Source: Caldilineaceae bacterium (GTDB lineage Bacteria; Chloroflexota; Anaerolineae; Caldilineales; Caldilineaceae). Taken from it: 53,317 nt of DNA. Positions 8,978 through 19,180 of the stretch are shown piece by piece. A program made the translations under genes and the position numbers. The stretch is from contig JAPKMW010000080.1 of the NCBI GenBank assembly GCA_026645575.1, forward strand, positions 1 to 53,317. Reading direction: 5' to 3'. The notes under the pieces are model-generated. The model ran no database searches. It was not told the DNA's origin and worked only from the letters and a program-made list of their open reading frames with translations. Numbering within the stretch: the first letter of the stretch is position 1; each line of letters begins with the position of its first letter.

Positions 8978-10336
8978 CTACTGCAACAGCGACTCTAACT
9001 GTGCGGCAATCGCTTCGACCGCCTCTTGACCCGTCTGTTGACCGGCGAGGACGCGGTTGACTTCGGTGAAGTAGATGGTCGAAACTTCATTGTACTGTTC
9101 GGCTGTCACCGTGCTGGGGCGAGCGACGGCGCCGCCAGAGAAGACATCAAAGAGTTGCTCAAAGAAAGGATTGGCGGCCAGTACCTCTTCATCTTGGTAG
9201 AGATCACCGATGGTGGGGAGGTAGCTGCCCTGGGTGGCGCGGATCTTCTGCGCTTCGCGACTGGTCATGCAGACGGCGAATTGGGCTGCCGCATCGACAT
9301 CTTCGCTATAGTTGCTCACCGCCATCTGCCAGCCGCCCAGTGTATCGGCATTGCGGGCGTCAGCTCCCTCGCCACGGGGCAGCGGCGCCACGGCAAAATT
9401 ACCGGCAATGGCGCTATCGGTTTGATTGCCCAGGCTATAGGCATAGGGCCAGTTGCGCATAAAAGCGGCGTTTCCGGCCTGCCAGATATTGCGGGCATCC
9501 TCTTCGCGATAGCCGGTGACGCCTTCAGGGCTGATATTGCCAACCCACCCGGCAGCCATATCAAAGGAAGCTGCGGCCTGCTCATTGTTAATGCTGACGG
9601 TGCCGTCGCCTTCGACAATCTCGCCGCCGCCCCAACTGACTTGCCATTCCAATGCGTTACAGGTCAAGCCTTCGTAAGCAGCTCCTTGCCAGACATAGCC
9701 CCAGAAGTCGGCCAAGCCCTCGCCGCGTTCACCTTCCTGAATGGTGGTGGCCCGTTCTTCCAACTCGGACCAAGTTTCCGGCGCCCCTTCAAAGCCATAC
9801 TTTTCCATGAGATCGGTGCGGTAGTAAAGCAGACCGGCGTCGGTGAACCAGGGAATGCCAACGAGGGCGCCATCCACTGTATTGTTCTGGACAATGCGTT
9901 CAAAATAGGTGGACAGCTCCTCGGCTGGGATGTAAGGGGTGAGATCGACCAGATGTTCCGCCAGAATGCCGGGCCAGATCACATCGATCTGCATTACATC
10001 AATGTCCCCGGATTGGGCGCCGAAGAATTGCAGGTATTGCGCCAGCCGATCGGTTGCGCTTTCCGGTCCATTGAGTACCTGTACTTGTACGCCCGTCTGT
10101 TCGACGCAGTAGTCAATGGCGGCCTGGTCTGCTTCGCGGATGACATCACCAAGCATGGCCGTAATCGAGCCGGCGGCGCCCTGGCCGTCGGTTCCTCCAG
10201 CATCGCCCGCTGCTGTCGTTGCTGCCGGTGTCGCGTTCTGTCCAGTCGTTGCACCGGTTTGTGCGCCGGCACAGGCGCTTAGGAGCAAGACGCCGATCAA
10301 CAGAAGGGCGAGTAAACCAACTTTGTTTCGTTTCAT
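8978..10336 (-). CDS. Sugar ABC transporter substrate-binding lipoprotein
   Basis: Extracytoplasmic solute-binding protein of the CUT1 importer, about 452 residues. The start at 10336 gives 'MKRNK' and a hydrophobic stretch ending in the lipobox 'LLSACAG', so it is a membrane-anchored lipoprotein; AGGAGAAG precedes the ATG. A Thr/Ala/Gly-rich linker follows. The SBP_bac_1 signature region includes 'QTDSAIAGNFAVAPLPRG' and 'TLGGWQMAVSNYSED'. First gene of the leftward operon with the two permeases. The ligand is not predictable from sequence. Confidence 0.92.
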   Translation of the reverse strand: MKRNKVGLLALLLIGVLLLSACAGAQTGATTGQNATPAATTAAGDAGGTDGQGAAGSITAMLGDVIREADQAAIDYCVEQTGVQVQVLNGPESATDRLAQYLQFFGAQSGDIDVMQIDVIWPGILAEHLVDLTPYIPAEELSTYFERIVQNNTVDGALVGIPWFTDAGLLYYRTDLMEKYGFEGAPETWSELEERATTIQEGERGEGLADFWGYVWQGAAYEGLTCNALEWQVSWGGGEIVEGDGTVSINNEQAAASFDMAAGWVGNISPEGVTGYREEDARNIWQAGNAAFMRNWPYAYSLGNQTDSAIAGNFAVAPLPRGEGADARNADTLGGWQMAVSNYSEDVDAAAQFAVCMTSREAQKIRATQGSYLPTIGDLYQDEEVLAANPFFEQLFDVFSGGAVARPSTVTAEQYNEVSTIYFTEVNRVLAGQQTGQEAVEAIAAQLESLLQ

Positions 10337-10439
10337 AGCTTCTCCTTTGAAAGTATGGATGAAAGAATCGTCGATTGGGCGCGGACACAGGCCCGCTATG
10401 ACGGTTGTCAATGCCGTAATGGCTGTTGTACAGATACAA

Positions 10440-10461
10440 GCTTACTCTAACGAGGGTAAGC
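10440..10461. promoter_or_regulatory. Possible operator upstream of the sugar-binding protein
   Basis: GCTTAC (10440-10445) and GTAAGC (10456-10461) form a short dyad about 105 bases before the start of the binding-protein gene. The size suits a dimeric repressor, but nothing else supports it. Confidence 0.25.
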
Positions 10462-10528
10462 GAAAAGCGGTTGTGTCGTGGTATAGAAATCGGTTATAAA
10501 CGAAGCTACAGCGTGATAAACGGGGCGA

Positions 10529-10600
10529 ATATCACCGCGAATCATAGGATTAGCGAATCACATCAGGTAAATTCGCTAATCCTATGATTCGCGGTGATAT
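10529..10600. repeat. 30-bp perfect inverted repeat
   Basis: Arms 10529-10558 and 10571-10600 are exact complements with a 12-base loop. It lies downstream of the second MFS gene and upstream of the sugar-binding operon, both on the minus strand. No T-run follows, so it is a palindromic element or a Rho-type or processed 3' end rather than a textbook intrinsic terminator. Confidence 0.8.
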
Positions 10601-10640
10601 GGTTGTCGCGCTGTTTGCCTATCCCGCTATTGTCTACCCT

Positions 10641-11849
10641 TTACTGCCGCGGCCGCAGCAACAACACCAGCACCGGCGCAACCAGAAACATCGTCACCCC
10701 TGCCTGGATGCCCCACCGTTCCGCCACCAACCCAATCAGCAACGGCGCAATGATTTCAATCGGTGCAAAGATTGCGTGCAGCGCACCAACTGTCCCTGAG
10801 CGACCGGGCAAGGCGGCAAGAGCCTGCGCTTGTGCAATGGTATACCACAGAATGGCCCCTGCACCGGTTAGCAGGAGGGCGATCAGGGCTACCCATACCG
10901 TGGTTGTCATGACAAGCCCGATCAGTCCACTCAGGCTGATCAGCGCTGCCACCGCCAGAAGCCGACTGGGATCGTGACTCTTCCCACTTCGCTCCAGCCA
11001 GGCCAGGCCGAGTAACCCGCCCACGGTTGGCGCCAGCAGGGCCAGGCTGATCATCTGGGGCGCTACGCCGATCTTGTCGGTCAGGAAAAGGCCGGCAAAG
11101 CCGAGAAACATCTCATCCAATAACGAAGGCAGGGTTGCCAGCAACAGCCAACGCATCAAGCGTGGCGTTTGAAAACCTGCGCGCAAATTGGTGCGAATTA
11201 CCTGCCACATTGGCTCTTCGGCTGCGTCAGCAGGGGCTGCTTTAGCCTGGCGCGCTGTAAAGCGTTGTGCGCTGAGAAAGAGCGCCACCGCCAACCAGAT
11301 CAGCGCACCACCGCCCATGAGCAGCCGCCAACTGCCTTGCAACGCAATCGTCCCCGCCACTAGCAGCGGCCCCAGCAGATCGCCAATAGTCGCCAGAAAG
11401 ACCCAACGTGTCGTCGTCGCCAACGCAGCGTCCGGCGCCTGGTCGATTAGAATGTTGCCGCCGAGGCCAACTGCAGCGCCATTGGTTGCGCCCATGATGA
11501 CAAAGGCCAACAACAACCAGGTAAAGGTTGGACTGCTGCTAGCCAAGGCAAACCCCAAGGCCAGACCAAGCAGCCCACCCATCACCAAGCGCGGCTTTGG
11601 CCAATGATCACTAACGGCATCAAGCGCCGGGTTGACAAACAGGCCAGTTAACTCGGCAATGGTAAAGATGAGACCCGCCTGGGCATAGCTGAAGTTCAAC
11701 TCTTCCCGCGCCAACGGCAGCGTCAGGACGGGAATGCCTAAAACGAGTTCATCGATTAAAGGCAGACAAAAGAGGGTGGCGCGCAGGAGCGATGGGGTGG
11801 CCCACGTCTGGCGCCATTGTTCTAACCGGGCAAGTTGTACGCGTGACAT
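10641..11849 (-). CDS. MFS transporter
   Basis: About 402 residues with 12 predicted TM segments. 'DAVSDHWPKPRLVMGG' after TM2 is the degenerate MFS loop 2-3 motif. It starts at ATG 11849, preceded by AGAAAGGA at good spacing; the in-frame start 18 bases earlier has no ribosome site. The substrate is unknown. It stands alone, divergent from the M24 peptidase gene. Confidence 0.8.
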   Translation of the reverse strand: MSRVQLARLEQWRQTWATPSLLRATLFCLPLIDELVLGIPVLTLPLAREELNFSYAQAGLIFTIAELTGLFVNPALDAVSDHWPKPRLVMGGLLGLALGFALASSSPTFTWLLLAFVIMGATNGAAVGLGGNILIDQAPDAALATTTRWVFLATIGDLLGPLLVAGTIALQGSWRLLMGGGALIWLAVALFLSAQRFTARQAKAAPADAAEEPMWQVIRTNLRAGFQTPRLMRWLLLATLPSLLDEMFLGFAGLFLTDKIGVAPQMISLALLAPTVGGLLGLAWLERSGKSHDPSRLLAVAALISLSGLIGLVMTTTVWVALIALLLTGAGAILWYTIAQAQALAALPGRSGTVGALHAIFAPIEIIAPLLIGLVAERWGIQAGVTMFLVAPVLVLLLRPRQ

Positions 11850-12262
11850 CTCTGTTCCTTTCTGCAATCATCATGCGTGGTTGATTTGTAGCTATGATTG
11901 ATCGAAAGGAAAGGTGGCGGACGCGCCAAAAGACTGAGGGGCCAGTGGCTATGAGCCGGACGCGCCTCGGCGCAAGATGAAGATCGATTTGCAGGTGTGA
12001 AGCTGACGGATCAACGTCAGTAGAAGGTGTTCTCGGTGTGGTGCATAGAGCCTCGGCAAAGATCTGTGCGACTAACGGCAGGTGAGTAACGGCGAGCCGC
12101 CTCACTTGTCTACCAGTATAGGACCTTTGTTGTTGCTCGTCAATTTTTTATGTAGCAATCCAAAAGTAATCAACACCCGTCTAAATCGATGATTTTGGTA
12201 GATCCTGTGGTTTTCCTAATCTCCTTTTGGGCTAGGGTGACATCCGACACGCATGATGGCGC
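11850..12262. other. Divergent intergenic region
   Basis: About 410 bases between the MFS gene (leftward) and the promoter of the peptidase gene (rightward). No convincing gene, hairpin or RNA is seen. Confidence 0.4.
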
Positions 12263-12291
12263 TTGGTGTCGATAACAAAATACAGTACAAT
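12263..12291 (+). promoter_or_regulatory. Sigma-70-type promoter of the M24 peptidase gene
   Basis: TTGGTG (12263-12268) and TACAAT (12286-12291) are separated by 17 bases. The location is 53 bases before the chosen start codon. It also argues that the longer frame starting at 12263 is not real. Confidence 0.55.
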
Positions 12292-12343
12292 GGAGCTAGA
12301 GCAACCCCCTTTTTCACCACTCTTTAGCGATAACGAGGAATCT

Positions 12344-13486
<1,143 letters not shown>

Positions 13487-13547
13487 GGCAATTTCCTGGC
13501 ATCTTCCTCGATTTTGCTTTACCCCGATTTTGCTTTATAGTAGAGAA

Positions 13548-13583
13548 GATTTCGCTGTTAGTTAACTGATAGCGAAATCCTTT
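13548..13583 (+). terminator. Probable intrinsic terminator after the M24 peptidase gene
   Basis: GATTTCGCT (13548-13556) pairs with AGCGAAATC (13571-13579), followed by CTTTT. The stem is short (9 bp) and the T-run weak. Confidence 0.5.
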
Positions 13584-13633
13584 TCCATTAGAAACAAATT
13601 CAAACCATTTCATCACTTGATAGGATTTCTGCT

Positions 13634-14503
13634 ATGCGCGAAAATCGTTCGACCCTGGAAATGTTAGGGGCCTTGCTTGGCCTTGTGATCTTGATCGCGG
13701 TACTCTATGTCGCGGTTGGTTATTTCCGTCAAGGCGCGACGGAATTTGATGAGGCTGCACGCGTGGCCGGTCGCCCCGTAACACTTGCCGAAAGCTTGAG
13801 CGGTATTACCGAGACGACGGGGCTGACGGAAACGGTTGTCGTCACCGAGGCGGCTGTGGTAACAGAGACAGCCGCCACTACAGTTACCACCGCTACCACA
13901 GAAACGACGGCAACCGAACCAACGGTGGCGGACAGCGCCGCCATTACCGCTACGGCTGATGTGACCCCTACCACCCCCGTAACCGCCAGCACGGAGCTGA
14001 CTGTCACCCAAGTTGCGACCACCACCATTGTCACTGCTACGACGACGTTGACAGGCAGTGAAGGCGTCACCACAACACCGGTTGTCACGACGACCACCGT
14101 TGTCACTAATGCTGGTGCTGTAACCGAAACCGGCACGATCACCGCCGCCAGCGACGTTACCACCACCGTCGCCGCAGCCCCGGCGCCGGCCGACGTTGCT
14201 GCTATTGTCACCAAAGGCACCTGTTTCGCCTGTCATGTCATCCCTGGCGTGCCAAACGCCGCCGGTCAGGTTGGCCCGAATCTGAGCGAGATCGGCGTCG
14301 TCGGCGCTACCCGGATCCCTGGCTACACCGCCGAACAGTACATCCGTGAATCATTGCTGCAACCCAATGACTTTATTGCGCCGGAATGCCCCACGGGTCC
14401 TTGTCTGCCCAACCTGATGGTGCAAAACCTAGGTGACACCCTAACCGAGGAAGAGATCGACACCCTTGTCGCCTACCTAGCCACCCTCGGCGTCGCCCAG
14501 TAA
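13634..14503 (+). CDS. Membrane-anchored c-type cytochrome with Thr-rich linker
   Basis: A 289-residue electron-transfer protein on the outer face of the membrane. An N-terminal TM anchor (about residues 10-30) is followed by a ~150-residue low-complexity linker of Thr/Val/Ala ('VVTETAVV'-like units) and a C-terminal cytochrome c domain. The haem motif is 'CFACH'; the likely axial Met is in 'LPNLMVQNLG' near the C-terminus. It lies just upstream of the SCO and oxidase genes and probably feeds electrons to that ba3-type oxidase. The linker may span a cell-wall or surface layer. Confidence 0.85.
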   Translation: MRENRSTLEMLGALLGLVILIAVLYVAVGYFRQGATEFDEAARVAGRPVTLAESLSGITETTGLTETVVVTEAAVVTETAATTVTTATTETTATEPTVADSAAITATADVTPTTPVTASTELTVTQVATTTIVTATTTLTGSEGVTTTPVVTTTTVVTNAGAVTETGTITAASDVTTTVAAAPAPADVAAIVTKGTCFACHVIPGVPNAAGQVGPNLSEIGVVGATRIPGYTAEQYIRESLLQPNDFIAPECPTGPCLPNLMVQNLGDTLTEEEIDTLVAYLATLGVAQ

Positions 14504-14507
14504 CCTA

Positions 14508-14552
14508 ACGCTTGGCGTCCCCGCTCGGCAATACAGCAGGGACGCCAAGCGT
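14508..14552. terminator. 14-bp hairpin after the cytochrome gene
   Basis: ACGCTTGGCGTCCC (14508-14521) pairs exactly with GGGACGCCAAGCGT (14539-14552). Only a loose T-rich stretch follows. It is placed directly after the stop codon, so it is likely a terminator or an RNA 3'-end stabiliser. The rest of the ~315-base gap to the next gene holds GTCACCCTGTCACC repeats and nothing else recognised. Confidence 0.5.
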
Positions 14553-14818
14553 AATCTCCTTATTTCCTTATCACCCTGTCACCTTGTCATGTTATCCCCA
14601 CCTAGCCACCTGACCAGGATCAACCCCCCCTACCTATCTAGGCCATATCCTCCCCTTCTGCTGGAAGGCAAAACCTTGCTTTCTGGATAAGATGAGAGCC
14701 ATTCAGCGTGTATGTCCATGCTCCTGGTAGCAATGAACTACCGCTGGTTGACCAGACAATCGGGGTGGTTGCTGGGAAAAGGGATTAGTAAGGTTATTCA
14801 CGAACGAAAGCAACCATT

Positions 14819-15538
14819 ATGCGTCTTGCTGCGCCTGCACCGGTGCGTTGGGGTCACTTACCTGGCCTGTCAAAGTCAACCATTTGGTATCTGCTCGTCG
14901 CACTGCCCTTCCTGGCGATGCTTGCCTTTGCCACCTTCAAACCCATTCTCGTGCTGCCACGGATGGGATTGGGGCCAGGCTTCTTGATGACCGACCAGAA
15001 TAGCGCACGGTTGACTAATGAAGATCTACGGGGACAGCTTGTCCTCTATAACTTCACCTATACCAACTGTGTTGCTCCCTGCCCTGAAACTGGAACGGTG
15101 ATGCGGCTCGTGCAAGAACAATTGCCGCAAATGGGGACGCGTGGGCTGCCAGTGACATTGGTGACACTCTCCTTTGATCCCGAACGCGATAACGCCGCCC
15201 AGTTGCGTCGCTATGCTGAACGCTTTGGCGCCGACCCGGCCATCTGGCGGTTGGCGACCGGCGAAGCGATGACGCTCAAGTACACCATTGGCGGCGGTTT
15301 TGGCGTCTACTATCAGGCTAACCCCGCCGGTGACGCCAAAGGCGATTTTACCTTTGAGCCGATGTTTGTGCTGGTCGATGGCGCCGGCATTGTCCGCGCC
15401 AAATATCGCACCGCCACGCCTGATCTGACGATTCTGCAACGGGACATTGAATTGGTTGCCAAGGAAGTAGACGAGAGTACGGGAGCTGGCCGGCTGGTCT
15501 ATGAAGCGGCGCATCTCTTTGTCTGTTATCCAAAGTAG
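14819..15538 (+). CDS. SCO1/SenC family copper chaperone
   Basis: Assembly factor that delivers copper to the CuA centre of cytochrome oxidase, membrane-anchored with a thioredoxin-like outer domain, 239 residues. A TM segment near residues 22-40 is followed by the copper-binding motif 'TNCVAPCP' (C-x3-C). 'VTLSFDPERD' is the strongly conserved SCO segment, and 'EPMFVLVDG' stands where the copper-ligand His is usual, so the third ligand seems absent or displaced. The ribosome site is weak. First of two SCO paralogues in tandem upstream of the oxidase genes. Confidence 0.82.
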   Translation: MRLAAPAPVRWGHLPGLSKSTIWYLLVALPFLAMLAFATFKPILVLPRMGLGPGFLMTDQNSARLTNEDLRGQLVLYNFTYTNCVAPCPETGTVMRLVQEQLPQMGTRGLPVTLVTLSFDPERDNAAQLRRYAERFGADPAIWRLATGEAMTLKYTIGGGFGVYYQANPAGDAKGDFTFEPMFVLVDGAGIVRAKYRTATPDLTILQRDIELVAKEVDESTGAGRLVYEAAHLFVCYPK

Positions 15539-15622
15539 TGACGGTCACGTTGATGTGACTGAATTTTGATGTGACTGATTGTTGGTTTGATTGATTGTTG
15601 ATTTGATTCACTGCAGAAGGTT

Positions 15623-16288
15623 ATGAACAGTTTGACTTCCGGCAAACGCACACCCGTCGATGCCATAAATGACAGTGCAATGGTTCGCCCGACGCCTTTT
15701 CTCAAGCGCTATCTGCTGATCGCGGTGGGCGTCTTTGCCTTTCTATTATTGGTCAACCAGGCGGTGCAATGGCTGCAACCCCACACCTTTCATGGCACTG
15801 TCTTACAAGCTGCCACCCCTGTAGCTGATTTCCAGTTGGCAACGACCGCTGGCAAATCTATGCGCCTAAGTGATTTTCGCGGCAAATTTGTACTCTTTTA
15901 CTTTGGGTACACCTACTGTCCTGACGCTTGCCCGCTGACGTTAACTGACCTGGCCGATATGATGAAGTTTTTAGGTCCGATGGCCGAGGATGTGCAGGTG
16001 ATCTTTGTTTCCCTCGACCCCGAACGCGATACGGTCGCCCAATTGGCCTCCTACCTGCCGCACTTTCATCCCAACTTTCTGGGCATGACCGGCGCCACTG
16101 AAGAAGTACTCCAAGCGGCGACTCAATTTGGTATTTTCTATGCCAAACGGGGCGAGGACGCCGGTTATACCATCGACCACACCAGCACCGTCGTGGTTGT
16201 GGACCCAGAAGGTCGTCCGCTAGAAGTCTTCCCCTATGGCACAACCGGTGAACAGATGGCAGACGACCTGCGCTATTTTTTGCGCTAA
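15623..16288 (+). CDS. SCO1/SenC family copper chaperone
   Basis: Second SCO paralogue, 221 residues, with one TM near the N-terminus and a thioredoxin-like domain. It carries 'YCPDACPLTL' (C-x3-C), 'VFVSLDPERD' and the third ligand His in 'TIDHTSTVVVV', so this copy has the full copper site, unlike its upstream neighbour. It acts in CuA assembly of the oxidase encoded immediately downstream. Confidence 0.9.
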   Translation: MNSLTSGKRTPVDAINDSAMVRPTPFLKRYLLIAVGVFAFLLLVNQAVQWLQPHTFHGTVLQAATPVADFQLATTAGKSMRLSDFRGKFVLFYFGYTYCPDACPLTLTDLADMMKFLGPMAEDVQVIFVSLDPERDTVAQLASYLPHFHPNFLGMTGATEEVLQAATQFGIFYAKRGEDAGYTIDHTSTVVVVDPEGRPLEVFPYGTTGEQMADDLRYFLR

Positions 16289-16401
16289 GTGATTGCAAAC
16301 CGTGCTAATTGCTACGTGATTCGTGATATACCCATTACGAAACACGAATTACGAATTACGAATCATGCAGTATCAATTTTATCAGTGGAGAGGAGTTTCC
16401 T

Positions 16402-16521
16402 GTGAAAGAACCACAAGCGCCGCAAGGCACCTTAGCGCTCATGGCGCTCTTTGCCTTGCTTACCCTGGCCTTTTGGGCCAATGCCTATTTTATCGTGCTC
16501 TCTAGAGGAGTGACCCAATGA
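16402..16521 (+). CDS. Cytochrome c oxidase subunit IIa (single-TM, ba3-type)
   Basis: A 39-residue protein starting at GTG 16402, with AGAGGAG about 7 bases upstream. It has a short polar N-terminus ('KEPQAPQGT') and a single TM helix ('[19 protein letters not shown]'). This size, and the place directly before subunit II, match subunit IIa of ba3-type oxidases, which supplies a helix missing from subunit II. Its stop overlaps the subunit II start (ATGA), so translation is coupled. It would be missed by any length cut-off above 40 codons. Confidence 0.8.
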   Translation: MKEPQAPQGTLALMALFALLTLAFWANAYFIVLSRGVTQ

Positions 16522-17078
16522 GTACACATGAGCAGACGGTTGGCGAGCAGAACAATCTGCCGGAGATTCACATTGACCGCTACGAAGGGTTGTGGATTCG
16601 CATCAGCCTGATCACCCTAGTGGTCTTTGCCGTGGCTGTGGCGATTTCCAGCTTTGCTTGGGGCATTCAACTGCCGGGCGCCTATCAGCGCATTGATCCC
16701 AAGACCCTTAACGATCCATCCAGCCCTTTTGCCAATCCTGGTATACGGGAACTGGCGCCGGGCAAATACGAAGCCTATATGACGGCCCAGGTTTGGAGCT
16801 TTACCCCCGCTGAAATCCGCCTGCCGGTTGGCGCCGAAGTGACTTTTTATGTCACTGCTCGTGATGTCCAACATGGCTTCAAGATTGCCGAGACCAACAT
16901 CAACATGATGGTGTTGCCCGGCCAGGTTTCAACGCTAAAGGCGGTCTTTGAAAAACCAGGCACCTATAATCTGATCTGCCACGAATATTGTGGCGCCGGC
17001 GGGCCGACCATTGGTCACCACACCATGTATGCCCAGATCATTGTCGAAGGCGGCGAAGAAGCAACGGCTGCCAAGTAA
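16518..17078 (+). CDS. cbaB: Cytochrome c oxidase subunit II (ba3-type)
   Basis: CuA-bearing subunit, 186 residues, with a single N-terminal TM and a periplasmic cupredoxin domain. The CuA motif is '[17 protein letters not shown]' (C-x3-C-x7-H-x2-M), with the upstream His in 'DVQHGF'. It accepts electrons from cytochrome c and passes them to subunit I. It begins within the subunit IIa stop codon and is followed 105 bases later by subunit I. The single TM and small size favour the ba3 class over aa3. Confidence 0.92.
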   Translation: MSTHEQTVGEQNNLPEIHIDRYEGLWIRISLITLVVFAVAVAISSFAWGIQLPGAYQRIDPKTLNDPSSPFANPGIRELAPGKYEAYMTAQVWSFTPAEIRLPVGAEVTFYVTARDVQHGFKIAETNINMMVLPGQVSTLKAVFEKPGTYNLICHEYCGAGGPTIGHHTMYAQIIVEGGEEATAAK

Positions 17079-17127
17079 ATTACCCATGTGATGGCGAAGG
17101 AATAAGACAAAGGTGCAGACGTGTGAA

Positions 17128-17166
17128 CAGTCACCCTGTCATCTTGTCACCCTGTCATCTTGTCAC
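17128..17166. repeat. GTCACCCTGTCATCTT tandem repeat
   Basis: Two and a half copies of a ~20-base unit between the subunit II and subunit I genes, of the same type as at 6917, 14568 and 27507. Its end is only ~6 bases from the ribosome site of subunit I. Confidence 0.65.
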
Positions 17167-17183
17167 TTCTTGAGGAGAAAGTT

Positions 17184-18893
17184 ATGTCAGTGCAAGCAAT
17201 GCCCGCTGGCGGCATGTTACAGGCAGAACCAACACCGGTTCCCTTAACCGAAAAAGATTTGAAGGTCGTCGATAACCTCACGGGGTGGAACGTAGGCATC
17301 GGCATCGGCGCCCTGACCTTGGGGTTGTTCCTGGGCGTCTTACAAGGGTTGGAACATGCCGGTTTTGATTTTTACGCGCAGATCCAACCCGTAATCAAAA
17401 GCTACTATCATGGACTATCCATCCATGGCGTCCTCAATGCGTTGGTCTGGACTACCTTCTTTATTTGTGGCTTTTTTACCTTTGCCACCGTGCGCAGCCT
17501 AAATCGTCCCTTGCGCTACCCGTTGGTCAACCGTATTGCCCTCATTTTGATGACTGTCGGCCTTCTGATTGCTGCATACCCACTGCTCTCGAATATGGCG
17601 ACCGTTCTCTATACCTTCTACCCGCCACTCATGGCGCACTGGACTTACTACCTGGGGCTGACGCTAATCGTTGTCGGTTCCTGGACAGTGGGCTGGGGTC
17701 TCTATTTTACCTACTGGGCCTGGCGCCGGGAAAATCCGGGCGTGCGCACTCCTTTTATTGCCCTGGCCGCGCTGATCACGATGGTGCTCTGGCAACTTTG
17801 CACACTGGGTGTCGCCGCCGAAATTCTGGGGATGCTCCTGCCCTGGTCGCTGGGCTTGATCGACGGCGTGGATCCGCTCTTGGGGCGCACCCTCTTCTGG
17901 TTCTTTGGCCATCCGCTGGTCTATTTCTGGCTGCTGCCCGCCTATGTCTCCTGGTATGCCATGTTGCCGGCGCAGACCAATGGCAAGATGTTCAGCGAAC
18001 CGCTGGCGCGATTGGTCTTTTGGCTCTTCCTGCTCTTCTCGACGCCGGTCGGCTTTCATCATCAATACACTGATCCCGGCATTCCGACGGGTTGGAAATT
18101 CCTGCACACGGTGTTGACCTATGGTGTCGGCTTCCCTAGCATGTTAACTGCCTTTACGGTTGTCGCTTCGTTGGAACTGGGGGCGCGCGCCCGTGGCGGC
18201 AAAGGCTATTTCGGCTGGATCTTCCGTCTGAACTGGGGCGATGCTTCCTATGCGGCGCAAAACCTGGCGATGATCCTCTTTGTCTTTGGCGGCATCGGCG
18301 GCGTGATCAACGCCTCCTATAACCTGAACCTGGCGGTCCACAACACCACTTGGATCCCTGGTCACTTCCATTTGACGGTTGGCTCGGCCACGACCCTCAC
18401 CTTCTTCGGCATCTGCTACTGGCTGATCCCAAAATTGACCGGACGCAAATTGCTCTCCAACGGCTTGGCCCTGGCGCAGGCATGGACCTGGTTCTTTGGG
18501 ATGCTCTTCATGGGCAATGCCTACCATACCCTGGGCTTGCTCTTTAGCGCCCCGCGCCGCACCATGTTGGGCGCTGCGCCCTATGCCAGCGACGCCTGGA
18601 ACCCGATGCTGATGGAATCGCTGTTGGGGGTTGGTTTGCTCTTTATCAGTGCGACGCTCTTCTTCCTGGTGATCTTCGGCACCGCGTTGAACCCCTTCAA
18701 ACTGGACAAGCCGATTGAGATGCCCGTCGCCGAACCGCTCGACCCCAAGCCGGCGCCCGAATGGCTCGACAATTGGTGGCCCTGGATGGCCGGGACGATT
18801 GCCTTGATCATCCTCTCCTATGGCCCGATGCTCTATCAATTGGTGCGCGACGCAGAGATGATCATTCCCGGTATGCAGCCCTGGCCGCGCTAA
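17184..18893 (+). CDS. cbaA: Cytochrome c oxidase subunit I (ba3-type)
   Basis: Catalytic, proton-pumping subunit of a terminal oxidase, 569 residues and 13 or so TM helices. The cross-linked His-Tyr pair is in 'FGHPLVYFWLLP'; haem-binding His residues are in 'YHGLSIHGVLNAL' and 'WIPGHFHLTVGSA'. This pattern is the B-type (ba3) family. The start at ATG 17184 follows GAGGAGAAAG at ideal spacing. It is the last gene of the cytochrome/SCO/oxidase cluster and is followed by a strong terminator. Confidence 0.93.
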   Translation: MSVQAMPAGGMLQAEPTPVPLTEKDLKVVDNLTGWNVGIGIGALTLGLFLGVLQGLEHAGFDFYAQIQPVIKSYYHGLSIHGVLNALVWTTFFICGFFTFATVRSLNRPLRYPLVNRIALILMTVGLLIAAYPLLSNMATVLYTFYPPLMAHWTYYLGLTLIVVGSWTVGWGLYFTYWAWRRENPGVRTPFIALAALITMVLWQLCTLGVAAEILGMLLPWSLGLIDGVDPLLGRTLFWFFGHPLVYFWLLPAYVSWYAMLPAQTNGKMFSEPLARLVFWLFLLFSTPVGFHHQYTDPGIPTGWKFLHTVLTYGVGFPSMLTAFTVVASLELGARARGGKGYFGWIFRLNWGDASYAAQNLAMILFVFGGIGGVINASYNLNLAVHNTTWIPGHFHLTVGSATTLTFFGICYWLIPKLTGRKLLSNGLALAQAWTWFFGMLFMGNAYHTLGLLFSAPRRTMLGAAPYASDAWNPMLMESLLGVGLLFISATLFFLVIFGTALNPFKLDKPIEMPVAEPLDPKPAPEWLDNWWPWMAGTIALIILSYGPMLYQLVRDAEMIIPGMQPWPR

Positions 18894-18909
18894 CGGTCGG
18901 CAGATTTTC

Positions 18910-18957
18910 AAGTGTGCGTTGCATAAGTTCTGTAGCTCGTGCAATGCACACTTTTTT
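18910..18957 (+). terminator. Intrinsic terminator of the oxidase operon
   Basis: AAGTGTGCGTTGCA (18910-18923) pairs with TGCAATGCACACTT (18940-18953) with one mismatch, followed by a run of T, 17 bases after the subunit I stop codon. Confidence 0.85.
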
Positions 18958-19180
18958 ACGCCTGGCACAGAACCACTACTGTTCATTCACAATCCTCAGT
19001 AAGCAGAACTTTTCTCTGATGACCAGAGAGAAGCGCTACCCCATTCTATCCAGAGCTTTACACCCAACTGTCCTAGGAACATCTCTCGCCGGCAAGCCGT
19101 CTAAGAGATGATACCTATCCGGCAAAGCTTTGTTCCATCCATACAGCAAGAGATGTGATAACCAAAGGGGGATAAAGCGA

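Noticed and set aside
9026..10282. 418-codon plus-strand frame opposite the sugar-binding protein
   Set aside because: It is the antisense shadow of a well-supported lipoprotein gene; no family features in its translation.
11749..12105. 118-codon minus-strand frame upstream of the second MFS gene
   Set aside because: It overlaps the 5' end of the MFS gene in another frame and has no recognisable domain or ribosome site.
18144..18986. 280-codon minus-strand frame opposite oxidase subunit I
   Set aside because: Rich in charged and Gln residues as expected for the complement of a membrane protein gene; the subunit I assignment is certain.
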